DNA from: Myxococcota bacterium
Lineage (GTDB): Bacteria; Myxococcota_A; UBA9160; UBA4427
Direction: 5' to 3'
NCBI GenBank assembly: GCA_041389495.1
Contig: JAWKRT010000004.1
Location: 186,001 to 250,000 of the forward strand
Length of the DNA stretch: 64,000 nucleotides
Every line of letters starts with the position of its first letter. Position 1 is the stretch's first letter. Below, one piece after another: positions 42,553 through 51,934 of this stretch. The translations under genes were made by a program, and so were the position numbers. Under the pieces are notes generated by a model. That model was not told the DNA's origin. It made no database searches and saw only the letters and a program-made list of their open reading frames with translations.

Positions 42553-43785
42553 ATGCGCTTCGCACTGCGGGTCGCGCGCTTCCTGGCGCCGCTCGCGCTC
42601 GTGTTCGCGGCATCGCAGCTCGCGCTGTGGAAGGCGGGCGAGGGGCGCGGGCTCGCGTCCGTGCGGACGACCGAGCGCCGCGCGCTCGCGGAGGGCGAGG
42701 ACACGCTGTTCGCGCGCGCCCTCGTGGCGGAGCAGATGCGGCGCTACAAGGCGCTCGAGCTGCGCGCGCGCCGGCCGCGCATCGCCGTCCTCGGCAGCTC
42801 GACGAGCATGCAGCTGCGCGACTTCCACTTCGGTCTCGGCGGCGATCGCGCGCACGGCTTCGCGGACGGCGGCTTCTACAACGCCGGCGGACTCGTGCAG
42901 CACACGGGCGACTTCGAGCCCGTCGCGGCGCTGCTCGACGAGATCGGGAGCGTGCGCGTCGTCGTCCTCGCGCTCGACCCCTGGTGGTTCAACGACGGGT
43001 GGGCGCCGAGTCGCTCGATCGAGCCGCTCGCGCGGACGCTCGCGACCTCGGACTTCGACGCCGACTGGGACGCGCGCATCCGCGCCTATCCCGCGCTCGT
43101 CGAGGCGCTGGCGCGGCGCGGCGGCGCCGCGAAGCTGCGCGCGCTCGTCGCGGCGGACGACCGCGTCGAGGTCGCGTCGGGCCGCGCGGTGCGCGCGATC
43201 GGGCTCGCGGCGCGCGGCGGCGTCGGGTTCCGCGGCTCGGACGGCAGCCGGCGCAATGCGAGCTTCCTCGCGCGCCGCGCCGCCGGCGCGCCCTACGCGG
43301 ACGACGAGGAGACGCTCGAGCGGATCGCGCGCCGCGAGCGGCGCTTCGAGACGGGCGCGCTCTCGGCCCGCCGCGTTGCACGCCTCGACGCGTGGCTCGC
43401 GTGGGCGCACGCGCGCGACGTCGTGCTCGCGGGCTTCGCCGTGCCGCTCGCCGGACCGGTGCGCGACGCGATCGCCGCGTCGCCTCCGCACGCGGCGTAC
43501 TTCGCGGCGTGGCGGGCGGCCATGCGGGACGCCTTCGCGCGCGCCGGGCAGCCCTTCGTCGACGCGGTCGAGGCCTTCGGCGACGAGGGGCACGACGACG
43601 GCTGGATGATCAACGGGTTCCACGGCTCGGAGCGCACGATGGCGCACGTCGTCGGCGCGCTGCTCCGCGACGAGCGGTTCGCGCGCGCGGTGCCGGAGGC
43701 GAGCGCGGCCCAGGTCGCGTGCCTCGTCGCGCAGGCGCGCGAGCGGGGCCTCGCGGAGGGGCCGGGCGCGTGCGCCGGGCCGTGA
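42553..43785 (+). CDS. SGNH-hydrolase-like membrane-anchored protein
   Basis: 410 residues from the ATG at 42553 with GCGAGG upstream. A start at 42430 would add the repeat-encoded segment (DRTGSEP-DRTGSGP-DRTPSGP) and overlap the MBOAT gene. An N-terminal signal anchor (RVARFLAPLALVFAASQLALW) is followed by the nucleophile block IAVLGSSTSMQLRD, a Trp-rich stretch (LDPWWFNDGW) and a C-terminal His in DGWMINGFHGSE. Position after an MBOAT protein suggests it completes glycan O-acetylation, as AlgJ/AlgX do; this is inferred. It is coupled to the sulfotransferase gene by GTGA. Confidence 0.75.
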   Translation: MRFALRVARFLAPLALVFAASQLALWKAGEGRGLASVRTTERRALAEGEDTLFARALVAEQMRRYKALELRARRPRIAVLGSSTSMQLRDFHFGLGGDRAHGFADGGFYNAGGLVQHTGDFEPVAALLDEIGSVRVVVLALDPWWFNDGWAPSRSIEPLARTLATSDFDADWDARIRAYPALVEALARRGGAAKLRALVAADDRVEVASGRAVRAIGLAARGGVGFRGSDGSRRNASFLARRAAGAPYADDEETLERIARRERRFETGALSARRVARLDAWLAWAHARDVVLAGFAVPLAGPVRDAIAASPPHAAYFAAWRAAMRDAFARAGQPFVDAVEAFGDEGHDDGWMINGFHGSERTMAHVVGALLRDERFARAVPEASAAQVACLVAQARERGLAEGPGACAGP

Positions 43786-44636
43786 CCGAGCCGGGCGCGA
43801 CGCTCCTCTGCGGCCACGCGAAGTCCGGCACGACGCTCGTGCAGAGCCTGCTCGACGGGCACCCCGAGCTGATCGTGATTCCCGAGGAGACGAAGTACTT
43901 CGCGCGCATCCACGCGCATCCGCTGCGCCGGCGCCCGTCGTACCTGCTGTCGCGCACGCGGCTCGCGCGCCTCGCGCGCCGCGAGCCCGGGATCTACGAC
44001 TACGGCCATCTCGACGGCGCCGCCTTCGCGGACGCGCTCCGCGGCGAGCTCGGCGCGCTGCCCGCGTCGCGCCGCGTCCTGCCGGCCGTCGCACGCGCCT
44101 ACGCGCGCGCAGCGGGGCTCGACGCCGGGCGCGCGCGGGCATGGGTCGAGAAGACGCCGGGCCACGAGCACGCGCTCGCGCGCGCGCGCGAGCTGTGGCC
44201 GGAGCTGCGCGCGATCTATCTCGTCCGCGACCCGCGCGACGTCTTCGTGTCCTTTCGCGCGAAGCGCGCGACGCGCGGTCGCGGGCTCGACGTCGCAACC
44301 TTCTGCCGGCGCTGGGCGGCGAGTCTCGCCGCGTGGGATGCCTTCGCCGCGCGCGCGCCCGACGCCGCGCTCGCGATCCGCTACGAGACGCTCGTCGCCG
44401 ATCCCGGCCCGGTGCTGCACGCACTGACGCGCTTCCTCGGGGTCGCGATGGCGCCCTCGCTCCGGGAGCCGACGATCGCGGGGCGGCCGTTCGGCGGGAA
44501 CTCGATGCACGGCGACGCCTTCGACGCGATCTCGGCGGCGCCGGTCGGACGCCACGCGGGACGCCTCGACTCCGCGACCGCGCGCGAGATCGAGGCGCGC
44601 CTCGCTGCGGCCTTCGCGCGCTTCGGCTGGTCGTGA
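43782..44636 (+). CDS. Sulfotransferase
   Basis: 284 residues from a GTG overlapping the upstream stop. The PAPS 5'-phosphosulfate loop is CGHAKSGTTLVQSLLDGHPEL (about 10-30). The 3'-phosphate site is YLVRDPRDVFVSFRAKRATRG (about 146-166). VEKTPGHEHAL is also conserved in the family. No signal peptide, so it is cytosolic, acting on a glycan precursor, lipid or small molecule. It is grouped with the MBOAT/SGNH pair, suggesting decoration of a surface glycan by both acyl and sulfate groups. Confidence 0.87.
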   Translation: MTEPGATLLCGHAKSGTTLVQSLLDGHPELIVIPEETKYFARIHAHPLRRRPSYLLSRTRLARLARREPGIYDYGHLDGAAFADALRGELGALPASRRVLPAVARAYARAAGLDAGRARAWVEKTPGHEHALARARELWPELRAIYLVRDPRDVFVSFRAKRATRGRGLDVATFCRRWAASLAAWDAFAARAPDAALAIRYETLVADPGPVLHALTRFLGVAMAPSLREPTIAGRPFGGNSMHGDAFDAISAAPVGRHAGRLDSATAREIEARLAAAFARFGWS

Positions 44637-44701
44637 GCCGCGTGCGCGACGTGTAGAGTGCGCGCGGCGCGCGCGCGAGGCCGCGCGAGGAGGCGATCCG
44701 A

Positions 44702-45478
44702 ATGTCCGACATCCGCTGCGAGGTGGCCGACGCGGTCGCGCTGCTCACGCTCGACCGGCCCGAGCGGCTCAACGCGATCAGCGGGCCCATGCTCGCGCGC
44801 CTCTCCGAGCTGCTGCTCGAGTGCGACGCGCGCTCCGACGTCCGCGCGATCGTGCTGACCGGCGCCGGGCGCGGGTTCTGCTCCGGCCTCGATCTCAAGG
44901 ACGCGGCGGCGGGCGGAAGCGGCATCGCGGGGAGCGCGGGCGCGGTGAAGATCGGCGAGACGCCGCCCTTCGTGATGCGTCGCATCGACACGCCGATCGT
45001 CTGCGCGCTGAACGGCCCCGCGTCGGGCTACGGCATGGACCTCGCGCTCGGCTGCGACATCGTCATCGCTTCGGAGACGGCCGTGCTCGCGCCGCCCGTG
45101 CGGCGGGGCGTGGTGCCCGAGAGCGGCGGCGCGTGGCTCCTGCCGCGGCTGATCGGCTGGCACCGCGCGTGCGAGGTCACGCTCCTCGCGCGCAAGCTCG
45201 ACGCGCGCGAGATCGAGCGCCTCGGGCTCGCGAATGCGGTCGTGTCGCAGGACCAGGTGGTTCCCGAGGCGATGCGCTGGGCGCGCGAGATCGCGGCGAA
45301 CGCGCCGCTCGCCGTGTCGGCGGCGAAGCGCGCGATGCGCTTCGGGCTCGACTCGACGTTCGAGGCGAACGGCTTCCACGTGATGGCCGAGCTCGTGCAG
45401 CTCTTCCGCACCGAGGATTTCCGCGAGGGCGTGGCGGCGTTCGCGGAGAAGCGCGACCCGGTGTACGTGGGACGGTAG
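44702..45478 (+). CDS. Enoyl-CoA hydratase/isomerase family protein
   Basis: 258 residues, standard crotonase size. The oxyanion-hole strand is GAGRGFCSGLDLKDAAAG, the second is NGPASGYGMDLALGCDIV, and the catalytic loop is RRGVVPESGGAWLLPRL with one clear Glu. The N-terminus VALLTLDRPERLNAIS is typical. The exact reaction (hydratase, isomerase or other) is not decided by the sequence. A TAGAGT hexamer at 44654-44659 is a plausible -10 and AGGAGG precedes the ATG. It seems to be transcribed alone. Confidence 0.88.
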   Translation: MSDIRCEVADAVALLTLDRPERLNAISGPMLARLSELLLECDARSDVRAIVLTGAGRGFCSGLDLKDAAAGGSGIAGSAGAVKIGETPPFVMRRIDTPIVCALNGPASGYGMDLALGCDIVIASETAVLAPPVRRGVVPESGGAWLLPRLIGWHRACEVTLLARKLDAREIERLGLANAVVSQDQVVPEAMRWAREIAANAPLAVSAAKRAMRFGLDSTFEANGFHVMAELVQLFRTEDFREGVAAFAEKRDPVYVGR

Positions 45479-45499
45479 GCGCGGACCGATACCGCCGCT

Positions 45500-46624
45500 T
45501 CAGGGCGCGTCGGCGCGCGCGGCGTCGATCCACGCGATGCGATCGCCGCCGAACGAGCCGAGCCAGATGCGGCCCGCGTGCGCGACGGCGGCCGAGACGC
45601 CGCCGATCGCGACGGCGGGATCGTTCGTCAGGATGCGCCGGACGGCGAGCGTCTCCGGGTCGAGCACCGCGACGGCGGACGCGAGGCCGCAGCTTCCCTC
45701 CTCGACGTCGAAGCACGCGGTCGCCTGCAGCGGGGTCGCGCGCTGCCCGGCGACGAGCAGGCCGCCGTCCGCGCGCCACGAGAGGTTGTCGGGGCTGAAG
45801 CCGACGCTCGCGCTGCGCCGGCCGCTGCCGTCGAGCGCCACGCGCGTGACGCTGCCCGCGCTCCACTCCGCGAAGTAGACGGCCGAGCCGTCGCGCGCGA
45901 CCGCGACGCCGTTCGGCGCGGCGCCGGTCGTTCCCGGGACGGGCCGGAGGCCGGACGCGCGCGAGTAACGAAGCACCTCGCCCGTCGTGCCCCCGCGCGC
46001 GATGGCGACCATGCCGCCGAGTCCGAGCGTCGTCATCCGGGAGACGACGAAGCCGTCGCCGTCCGGCATGGCGGCGACGTCGTTCATCATCGCGCCCTCG
46101 GGCATCGCGACGCAGCCGATCCACTCGAGACGCGGTCCGCGCGGCGTCGCGCTCGCGCGGAAGATCTCGACCGCCTCGCGAGCGCCGTGTCCGACGACGT
46201 AGAGCGTCGCGCCGTCCGGCGCGAGATCGATCCCGTGCGGCGCGAACTGCGCGGGGTCGGGCGGGCCGTCGCAGCTCGCGTCGCCCGCGGTCGCGCTCGG
46301 CGCGCCGACGGGTGCGACGGTGGACGGATGGAGCGTGCGTCGCTCGCCGGTCGCGGGCTCGTACGCGACGAGCTCGCCGCGATGCTCGCCGAGCGGCGCC
46401 TGGCTCACGATCAGCCAGCTCCCGCTCGCGTCGACGACGAGGTCCTCGGGGTTGTGGAAGCCGCACACGGGCGTGATCCCGTTCGCGGGCTCGCACGCGA
46501 CGATCGGGTCGGGCCCGCCGCACGCGGTGGCCGCGAGGGCGAGTGCGGCCACTCCGCAGACGAGCGCGCGGCGCGCGCGCGGGCGGGCCGGGGCGGAGTG
46601 GGGCGAGCAGGGCGAGCGGGACAT
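45500..46624 (-). CDS. Lipoprotein with SMP-30/gluconolactonase-like beta-propeller
   Basis: 374 residues from an ATG with GGAGGAACG upstream. A twin-Arg-containing head and hydrophobic core end in the lipobox ATAC (C35), so it is probably an outer-membrane or surface lipoprotein. The body has blades typical of six-bladed propellers: PEDLVVDASGSWLIVSQAP, HGIDLAPDGATLYVVGHG, NGVAVARDGSAVYFAEW and IGGVSAAVAHAGRIWLGSF. Metal-site residues of true SMP-30 enzymes are not all evident, so enzymatic activity is uncertain. Confidence 0.75.
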   Translation of the reverse strand: MSRSPCSPHSAPARPRARRALVCGVAALALAATACGGPDPIVACEPANGITPVCGFHNPEDLVVDASGSWLIVSQAPLGEHRGELVAYEPATGERRTLHPSTVAPVGAPSATAGDASCDGPPDPAQFAPHGIDLAPDGATLYVVGHGAREAVEIFRASATPRGPRLEWIGCVAMPEGAMMNDVAAMPDGDGFVVSRMTTLGLGGMVAIARGGTTGEVLRYSRASGLRPVPGTTGAAPNGVAVARDGSAVYFAEWSAGSVTRVALDGSGRRSASVGFSPDNLSWRADGGLLVAGQRATPLQATACFDVEEGSCGLASAVAVLDPETLAVRRILTNDPAVAIGGVSAAVAHAGRIWLGSFGGDRIAWIDAARADAP

Positions 46625-46856
46625 GCGCGTTCCTCCAGCGCGCATTGTCTCACGCGAGCGAAGCCTCCTCGTCCCTGGAGAACGCGCGCGCGCCCGTGGC
46701 TCGCACGGCGGCTCGATGGCATCGCGGGGAGAACGAGGGATCGAACGGGGCGGGCGGCGCCGCCTTCGCGACCGCGCGCGCGGCGCGCGGCTCGCGATCG
46801 GGGAGGAGCGGCGGGGGGCCGCCCACCCCGAACGATCCCGGGAGAGCGATCGGTCG

Positions 46857-48098
46857 CTACCAGCTCGCGATCTGCCAGCTGCCGCTGGTCGCGAACGGCG
46901 AGAGGCCGTTGCACTGGAACGTCCCGCCGACGTTCGTGCAGGTGAGCGAGAGTGCGTCGAGGTCGCGCGTGTAGAGCAGGTCGGCGTCGCCGTCGCCGTC
47001 GAAGTCGCCCGCCTGCGCGAGATCGACGCGCTTCGGGGCCTCGCCCGGGCGAAGGCTCGCCTCGACCCCGCCGTCCTGCGACGGGAGCAGCTTCCACATG
47101 CGCAGGCGCGCGTGCCGCTGCCAGACGAGCACGTCGCGACCGTCGCCGTCGACGTCGCCGCACGCGCGCAGCTCCCAGCCTTCGCCGACGTGGGTGATCT
47201 CGATCTCGTCGGCCGCATCGCCGTCCGCGAGCAGCCAGGCCCGCGCGAAGTTGCGGGTGGTGTCGAGCCACACCACGTCGCGGAACCCGTTGCCGTCGAG
47301 GTCGCAGCTCGCCCAGACGCTCCAGCGCTCGCCGAGCGGGAGGAGCGGCGCCTGCGCCATCACCTGCGCGGCCTGCATCGACCACAGCTGCGTCTCGCCG
47401 GTGTTCGTGTCCCGCCAGAGGAGTCGCGTCGTGCCGTCGGCGTTCGCGTCGCCGATGGCGCGCGCATACCAGCCGGGCCCGAGGTCCGCGATCGCGGTGC
47501 GCGCGCGGATCTGCGTCCCGTTCATGGTCCACAGCTCCGCGTGGCCAGTCGTCGGGTCGCTCGCGACGAGGTCGGCCATGCCGTCGCCGTCGAAGTCGGC
47601 GGAGCCGGCGATCTCGAGACCCGGGTGCGCGCCGCGGTCGAGCACCGCGCCGCCGAAGGACGTCTCGCCGTCGACGAGGAAGGCGAGCAGCGCGCCGGTC
47701 TGGTCGTCGCGGTAGACGCGGTCGACGGTGCCATTGCCGTCGAGGTCGTACGGGAGTGCGCCGGGAGCGCGGAATGCGATGGGGGCCGAGTCGGGAGAGA
47801 ACGGGCCGAGCACGTCGCCCGCGTAGTAGGCCGCGACGCGGATCGTCACGGTCGACCCGAGCGTCCCGGTGACCGTGGCCATCGTGGCCGCGACGCGCTG
47901 GGTCGGAGCCGATGCGGCGATGCCGCCTTCCGGCACGACCCAGATGCCGTACTCGACGACGTCGCCGGGGGCCGGAGCCCAGGTCAGGGTCGCCTGGGCG
48001 CCGCGGACGACGACGGCCGCATCGGCCTCCCGTGCGAGGGGGAAGGACGCGCTCGCGAGCGCGAGCGCGAGGACGGGGGCGAGGCGGCGCAGCGACAT
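46857..48098 (-). CDS. Exported FG-GAP/VCBS repeat protein
   Basis: 413 residues from the ATG at 48098, preceded by GAGAGG. A signal peptide (RRLAPVLALALASASFPL) is followed by a fibronectin-type-III-like N-terminal region (about 30-120). Six calcium-loop-like repeats follow: DLDGNGTVDRV, DFDGDGMADLV, DANADGTTRLL, DLDGNGFRDVV, DVDGDGRDVLV and DFDGDGDADLL. This forms a beta-propeller surface protein of the integrin-like FG-GAP type, often adhesive or extracellular. It is transcribed divergently from pcm across a 280-base gap. Confidence 0.82.
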   Translation of the reverse strand: MSLRRLAPVLALALASASFPLAREADAAVVVRGAQATLTWAPAPGDVVEYGIWVVPEGGIAASAPTQRVAATMATVTGTLGSTVTIRVAAYYAGDVLGPFSPDSAPIAFRAPGALPYDLDGNGTVDRVYRDDQTGALLAFLVDGETSFGGAVLDRGAHPGLEIAGSADFDGDGMADLVASDPTTGHAELWTMNGTQIRARTAIADLGPGWYARAIGDANADGTTRLLWRDTNTGETQLWSMQAAQVMAQAPLLPLGERWSVWASCDLDGNGFRDVVWLDTTRNFARAWLLADGDAADEIEITHVGEGWELRACGDVDGDGRDVLVWQRHARLRMWKLLPSQDGGVEASLRPGEAPKRVDLAQAGDFDGDGDADLLYTRDLDALSLTCTNVGGTFQCNGLSPFATSGSWQIASW

Positions 48099-48378
48099 CC
48101 GGGAACCTCTCGTCGACAGGGGTCGCAGAAGCGGGACCCTGTTCGGGTCGGGACGAGCGGGGCCGCGTGACCGCACTCACCGCACGCCCGCGGCGCGCGC
48201 GGCCGCGGCGCGGCCCCCCGCGCAGCGCCCGCGCCGGGCCTTCGCGCGGGCTCGAGAAGCGTTGCCCGCTCGCGGGGTTCCGCTCTAAGCTGCGATCCGG
48301 CCGCGGCCCGGGGCGGCGGCCGGTCCACGCGGTGCGCGCCGCGGGACGAGCGGCGCGCAGTCGGGGAGACGCCATCGC

Positions 48379-49059
48379 ATGGGGCTCGAGGCGCCGCTCC
48401 GCGCGCGCGACGATCGCGACCGCTATCGCATCGCGCGACGGCGTCTTGCCGACCGCCTGCGCGCGGCGGGCATCCACGACGAGCGCGTGCTCGCCGCGTT
48501 CGAGGTCGTCGAGCGACATCGGCTGATCCCGGAGGCGCTCCGCGACCAGGCGTATCGCATGACGCCGCTCCCGATCGGCGACGGGCAGACGATCTCGGCG
48601 CCCGACGTGGTCGCCACGATGACCCAGGCGGCGCAGCTGCGCGGCGACGAGAGCGTGCTCGAAGTGGGCACCGGCTCCGGCTACCAGGCGGCGGTCCTCG
48701 CGCGGCTCGCCTCCCGCGTCGTCTCGATCGAACGGATTCCGCGGCTCGCGTCGCGCGCGCGGCGCGCGCTCGATGAGCTCGGCGTGACGAACGTCGTCGT
48801 CCACCTCGGCGACGGGACGCAGGGAAGGGCGGTCGACGCGCCCTACGACGCGATCCTCGTGACGGCGGGCGGACCGGCCGTACCCGAGCCCCTGCTCGCG
48901 CAGCTCGCCGCGGGCGGGCGGCTCGTCGGCCCCTTCGGCCCGCGCGGCGGACAGCAGCTGCAGCGGTTCGTCCGGCAGCCCGACGGGACGCTCTCGCGCG
49001 AGGTGCTCGCGCCGTGCACGTTCGTCGACCTGATCGGCGCGCACGGATGGGTCGCGTGA
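48379..49059 (+). CDS. pcm: Protein-L-isoaspartate O-methyltransferase
   Basis: SAM-dependent repair of isoaspartyl residues in aged proteins. It has 226 residues. GIHDERVLAAFEVVERHRLIP and the substrate loop LPIGDGQTISAP are diagnostic. The SAM motif VLEVGTGSGYQAAVLA lies near 93-108, then YDAILVTAGGP. The gene is joined by GTGA overlap to a LysM-M23 lipoprotein. That pairing mirrors the pcm-nlpD neighbourhood of Proteobacteria, but no surE or rpoS is present here. Confidence 0.94.
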   Translation: MGLEAPLRARDDRDRYRIARRRLADRLRAAGIHDERVLAAFEVVERHRLIPEALRDQAYRMTPLPIGDGQTISAPDVVATMTQAAQLRGDESVLEVGTGSGYQAAVLARLASRVVSIERIPRLASRARRALDELGVTNVVVHLGDGTQGRAVDAPYDAILVTAGGPAVPEPLLAQLAAGGRLVGPFGPRGGQQLQRFVRQPDGTLSREVLAPCTFVDLIGAHGWVA

Positions 49060-49742
49060 GCGTCGCGCGCGCGGCGTCCCTCGTCGCCGCCTGTGCACTC
49101 GCCGCCGCCGCGTGCAGCGCGCCACCTCCCGCTCCCGCGCCGCTCGAGCGCGCGGGCACCTACCACGTCGTGCAGCGCGGCGAGAATCTCTTCCGCATCG
49201 GGCAGCGCTACGGCGTGCCGGCCGAAGTCCTGCGCGAGGTGAACGGCATCGACGACGTCACGCAGCTGCGCGTCGGCCAGCGGCTCTGGATCCCGGCGGC
49301 GGGGATCCGCGCCGACGGCCCGCCCGGCAGCACGCTCGCCGATCGCGTGCGTGCGGAGGTGCGCGCCGAGGCGGGCGTGGACTTCGCATGGCCCCTGCGC
49401 GGCACGGTGACGTCGCGCTACGGCCGTCGGCGGCGCGGCCCGCACGAGGGCATCGACATCGCGGCGCCTCGCGGCACGGACGTCGTCGCCGCCGAGGCGG
49501 GCAAGGTGATCCACGTCGGGCGCATGGGCGACTACGGCAAGCTCGTCGTGGTGAAGCACTCCGGCAACTTCCGCTCCGTCTACGCCCACCTCGACCGATA
49601 CCACGTGCGCGAGGGCAGCTTCGTCGAGAAGGGCGAGCGCATCGCCGAGGTCGGACGGACGGGCAATGCGAGCGGCCCGCACCTCCACTTCGAGATCCGC
49701 GAGCTCGACCGCCCGCGCGACCCGATGCTGTACCTTCCGTGA
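49056..49742 (+). CDS. LysM-M23 peptidase-domain lipoprotein (NlpD-like)
   Basis: 228 residues from the GTG at 49056 overlapping the pcm stop, with GGATGG upstream; an ATG at 49047 is possible. The signal peptide ends in the lipobox AAAC. LysM: TYHVVQRGENLFRIGQRYGV (about 30-72). The M23 domain starts at DFAWPLRGTVTSRYG and keeps HEGIDIAAP and HLHFEI, so metal-binding histidines appear present. Function is peptidoglycan hydrolysis, or amidase activation as for NlpD. The pcm linkage supports the NlpD comparison. Confidence 0.9.
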   Translation: MSVARAASLVAACALAAAACSAPPPAPAPLERAGTYHVVQRGENLFRIGQRYGVPAEVLREVNGIDDVTQLRVGQRLWIPAAGIRADGPPGSTLADRVRAEVRAEAGVDFAWPLRGTVTSRYGRRRRGPHEGIDIAAPRGTDVVAAEAGKVIHVGRMGDYGKLVVVKHSGNFRSVYAHLDRYHVREGSFVEKGERIAEVGRTGNASGPHLHFEIRELDRPRDPMLYLP

Positions 49743-49800
49743 CCGTCGCGCCGTCCCGGCGCGAATCGCCGCGACCGAACCCCATCGTCAGGAGTACGCC

Positions 49801-50334
49801 GTGACCTCGAACGACGTGGCCGCACAGCTGCGCGCGCACATCCGCGACATCCCCGACTTCCCGAAGCCCGGGATCCTGTTCCGCGACCTCACCCCGCTGC
49901 TCGCGGACGCGTCGGCGCTCGCGCTCGCGATCGACGCGATGGCCGAGCCGTTCGCGCGCGACGGCGTCGACAGCGTCCTCGGCACCGAGGCGCGCGGCTT
50001 CATCTTCGGCGCGGCGATCGCGATCCGGCTCGGCGCGGGCTTCGTGCCGGCGCGCAAGCCCGGCAAGCTCCCGTATCGCACGCTCGACGTGAGCTACGAG
50101 CTCGAGTACGGCACCGACACCGTGCAGATGCACGTCGACGGTGTGCGGAAGGGGCAGCGCGTGCTCGTGGTCGACGATCTCATCGCGACGGGCGGAACGG
50201 CCCGGGCGACGGTCGAGCTCGCGCGCCGCAGCGGCGGCGAGGTGGTCGGCTGCTCGTTCCTGATCGCACTCGATGCGCTCGGCGGCGCCGATGCGCTCGG
50301 CGTCGAGCGCGTGCACAGCGTGCTGCACTACTGA
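49801..50334 (+). CDS. apt: Adenine phosphoribosyltransferase
   Basis: Purine salvage enzyme making AMP from adenine and PRPP. It has 177 residues. It starts RAHIRDIPDFPKPGILFRDLTPLL, the family hallmark. The PRPP loop is VLVVDDLIATGGTA near 120-133, and the adenine-site strand is GTEARGFIFG. The GTG at 49801 follows CAGGAG. Confidence 0.95.
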   Translation: MTSNDVAAQLRAHIRDIPDFPKPGILFRDLTPLLADASALALAIDAMAEPFARDGVDSVLGTEARGFIFGAAIAIRLGAGFVPARKPGKLPYRTLDVSYELEYGTDTVQMHVDGVRKGQRVLVVDDLIATGGTARATVELARRSGGEVVGCSFLIALDALGGADALGVERVHSVLHY

Positions 50335-50365
50335 GGCGCCCGCGCGTCGCGGGCCGATGCGGCGC

Positions 50366-51628
50366 TCAGGCCGTCGCGGTGGGGAGCGAGGCGAGCGCCG
50401 ATGTCGCAGCGCTCGCGCCGCGATCGAGGATCTCGGACACGACGATGCCCGAGCCTTCGTCGCCGCCGCGCGCCGCGAGGATGGGGAGGAAGTTCACCAT
50501 CTTGCGGAGGTAGTTCTCCGCGGTCTCGGTGAGGTCGTGGAAGCGCAGCAGGAGCCCGTCCTCGCCGTCGTCGCGCTCGACGCGCGCCTGGACGACGAGC
50601 GGCTCCGAACGGGCGCGCACGTGCAGCGCGATGCGGAGATCGTCGCCGACGTCGATCGTGTCGTTGCGCTCGACGCGCATCCCGCCGACCGAGATGTCCC
50701 GGCCCATCAGCACGCGCGTCGCCTCGACGCCGAGCGCGATGACCCGCCGATCGAGAGAGCGGCGCGCCTCGGCACGGCGCTCGTCATTCGCGTCCGCGCT
50801 CGCCGCGGGGTCCGCCGCGGCGGGCGAATCGTCGGGCGCGGCGACGCTCGCGGCGTCGATCGGCGACGCGGCGACCGAGGGCGCGGCCGCACTCGTCCGC
50901 GCGTGGGCTGCGGCGCGCGTGACCGCGTGCTTCGCCGCCTCCGCGCGCTCGAGCATCGCCGGACCGTTCAGGTGCGCGGCGATCACTTCCTTGAGTCCGC
51001 GCGCCTCGTCCCGTCCGAAGTCGTCGAAGCGGAGCGCGATCGCGTTCATGCCATCGCCCGCTCCCTCCGTCGGGCCGCAGCGGACGACGGTGGCGCGGAT
51101 CGCGAACGCACGGCGCGCGCCGAGCTCCGTCCCGAAGAACACCTTGAGCGTCTGCTCGCGCTGCGGAGCGTCCTTGGCGATCAGTCGACAGCCCTTCATC
51201 GAGAGGTCCGCGAGCAGGGCAGGGCGCTTCATCGCGAGGCCGGCGCGGAAGCGAGCGGGGGCGCCGATCGTGTAGCGCGGATACTTGCGCTTCTCGGGGC
51301 CCCGGTAGAAGGCGTGGAGCAGGAGGAGTCGCAGCGCACTCGGGTGGACGGGCCGCTGCACCATGAGGTCGACGCCCGAGCGGCGCAGCATCGCGACGAG
51401 CGTCTTGGAATCGCCGTCCATGAGCGCGATCCGGACGGGCTTGGCACCGGAGGCGCCGACCTGCATCTCCATCACGCGCCGCGGCGATCCGACGATCACG
51501 CTCCACGGCGTCGCCTGGTCGTCCGCGGTGCTGGGGCCGACGCGCTCCGTGAAGCTCGCGTCGAGCTCGGCGAGGATCTCGCGCACGTCGGCGAGCTCCC
51601 CGTCGTGGATCACCAGCACCTCGGCCAT
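50366..51628 (-). CDS. Tandem PilZ protein with pseudo-receiver head
   Basis: 420 residues, GGGGGGA before the ATG. The N-terminal 110 residues look receiver-like (AEVLVIHDGELADVREILAEL and RRSGVDLMVQRPVHPSALRLL), but no convincing acidic pocket is seen. PilZ-1 (about 112-225) has the c-di-GMP motifs RKYPR and DLSMKG. An Ala/Asp-rich linker (about 235-290) leads to PilZ-2 (about 290-400) with RRSLDR and DISVGG. Both RxxxR and D-x-S-x-x-G sites are therefore present and c-di-GMP binding is likely. No gene partner is obvious. In this genome the degenerate GGDEF protein at 18208 may belong to the same network; that is speculation. Confidence 0.82.
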   Translation of the reverse strand: MAEVLVIHDGELADVREILAELDASFTERVGPSTADDQATPWSVIVGSPRRVMEMQVGASGAKPVRIALMDGDSKTLVAMLRRSGVDLMVQRPVHPSALRLLLLHAFYRGPEKRKYPRYTIGAPARFRAGLAMKRPALLADLSMKGCRLIAKDAPQREQTLKVFFGTELGARRAFAIRATVVRCGPTEGAGDGMNAIALRFDDFGRDEARGLKEVIAAHLNGPAMLERAEAAKHAVTRAAAHARTSAAAPSVAASPIDAASVAAPDDSPAAADPAASADANDERRAEARRSLDRRVIALGVEATRVLMGRDISVGGMRVERNDTIDVGDDLRIALHVRARSEPLVVQARVERDDGEDGLLLRFHDLTETAENYLRKMVNFLPILAARGGDEGSGIVVSEILDRGASAATSALASLPTATA

Positions 51629-51772
51629 CGTCCCCCCTCGCGCACGCCCGGCTTCCGCCGCCAGCGTGGCGCGCGCAGCACCGGCGCACGATCGACCGCA
51701 CCGCGGACGCGCTGAAGCCCGAATCCCGCGCGCCTGCCGCCCGCCGCCCGTCTTCGGTAGCCTGCGCCGTCC

Positions 51773-51849
51773 GCCCCCGTAGCTCAGGCGGATAGAGCGT
51801 CGGTTTCCTAAACCGTGCGTCGCAGGTTCGAGTCCTGCCGGGGGCACCA
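51773..51849 (+). tRNA. tRNA-Arg (anticodon CCT)
   Basis: 77 bases with encoded CCA. Acceptor GCCCCCG pairs with CGGGGGC. The anticodon loop TTCCTAA gives CCT, and the T-arm is GCAGG-TTCGAGT-CCTGC. TAGCCT at 51758-51763 is a possible -10. Confidence 0.95.
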
Positions 51850-51934
51850 GATCGCGCCGCGCGCGCGCGTCGACGGCGACGGCGACGGCGCGGAGTGGCG
51901 GGCGCGGCGCGGCCGCGGGGCGGGCACACGGGCA

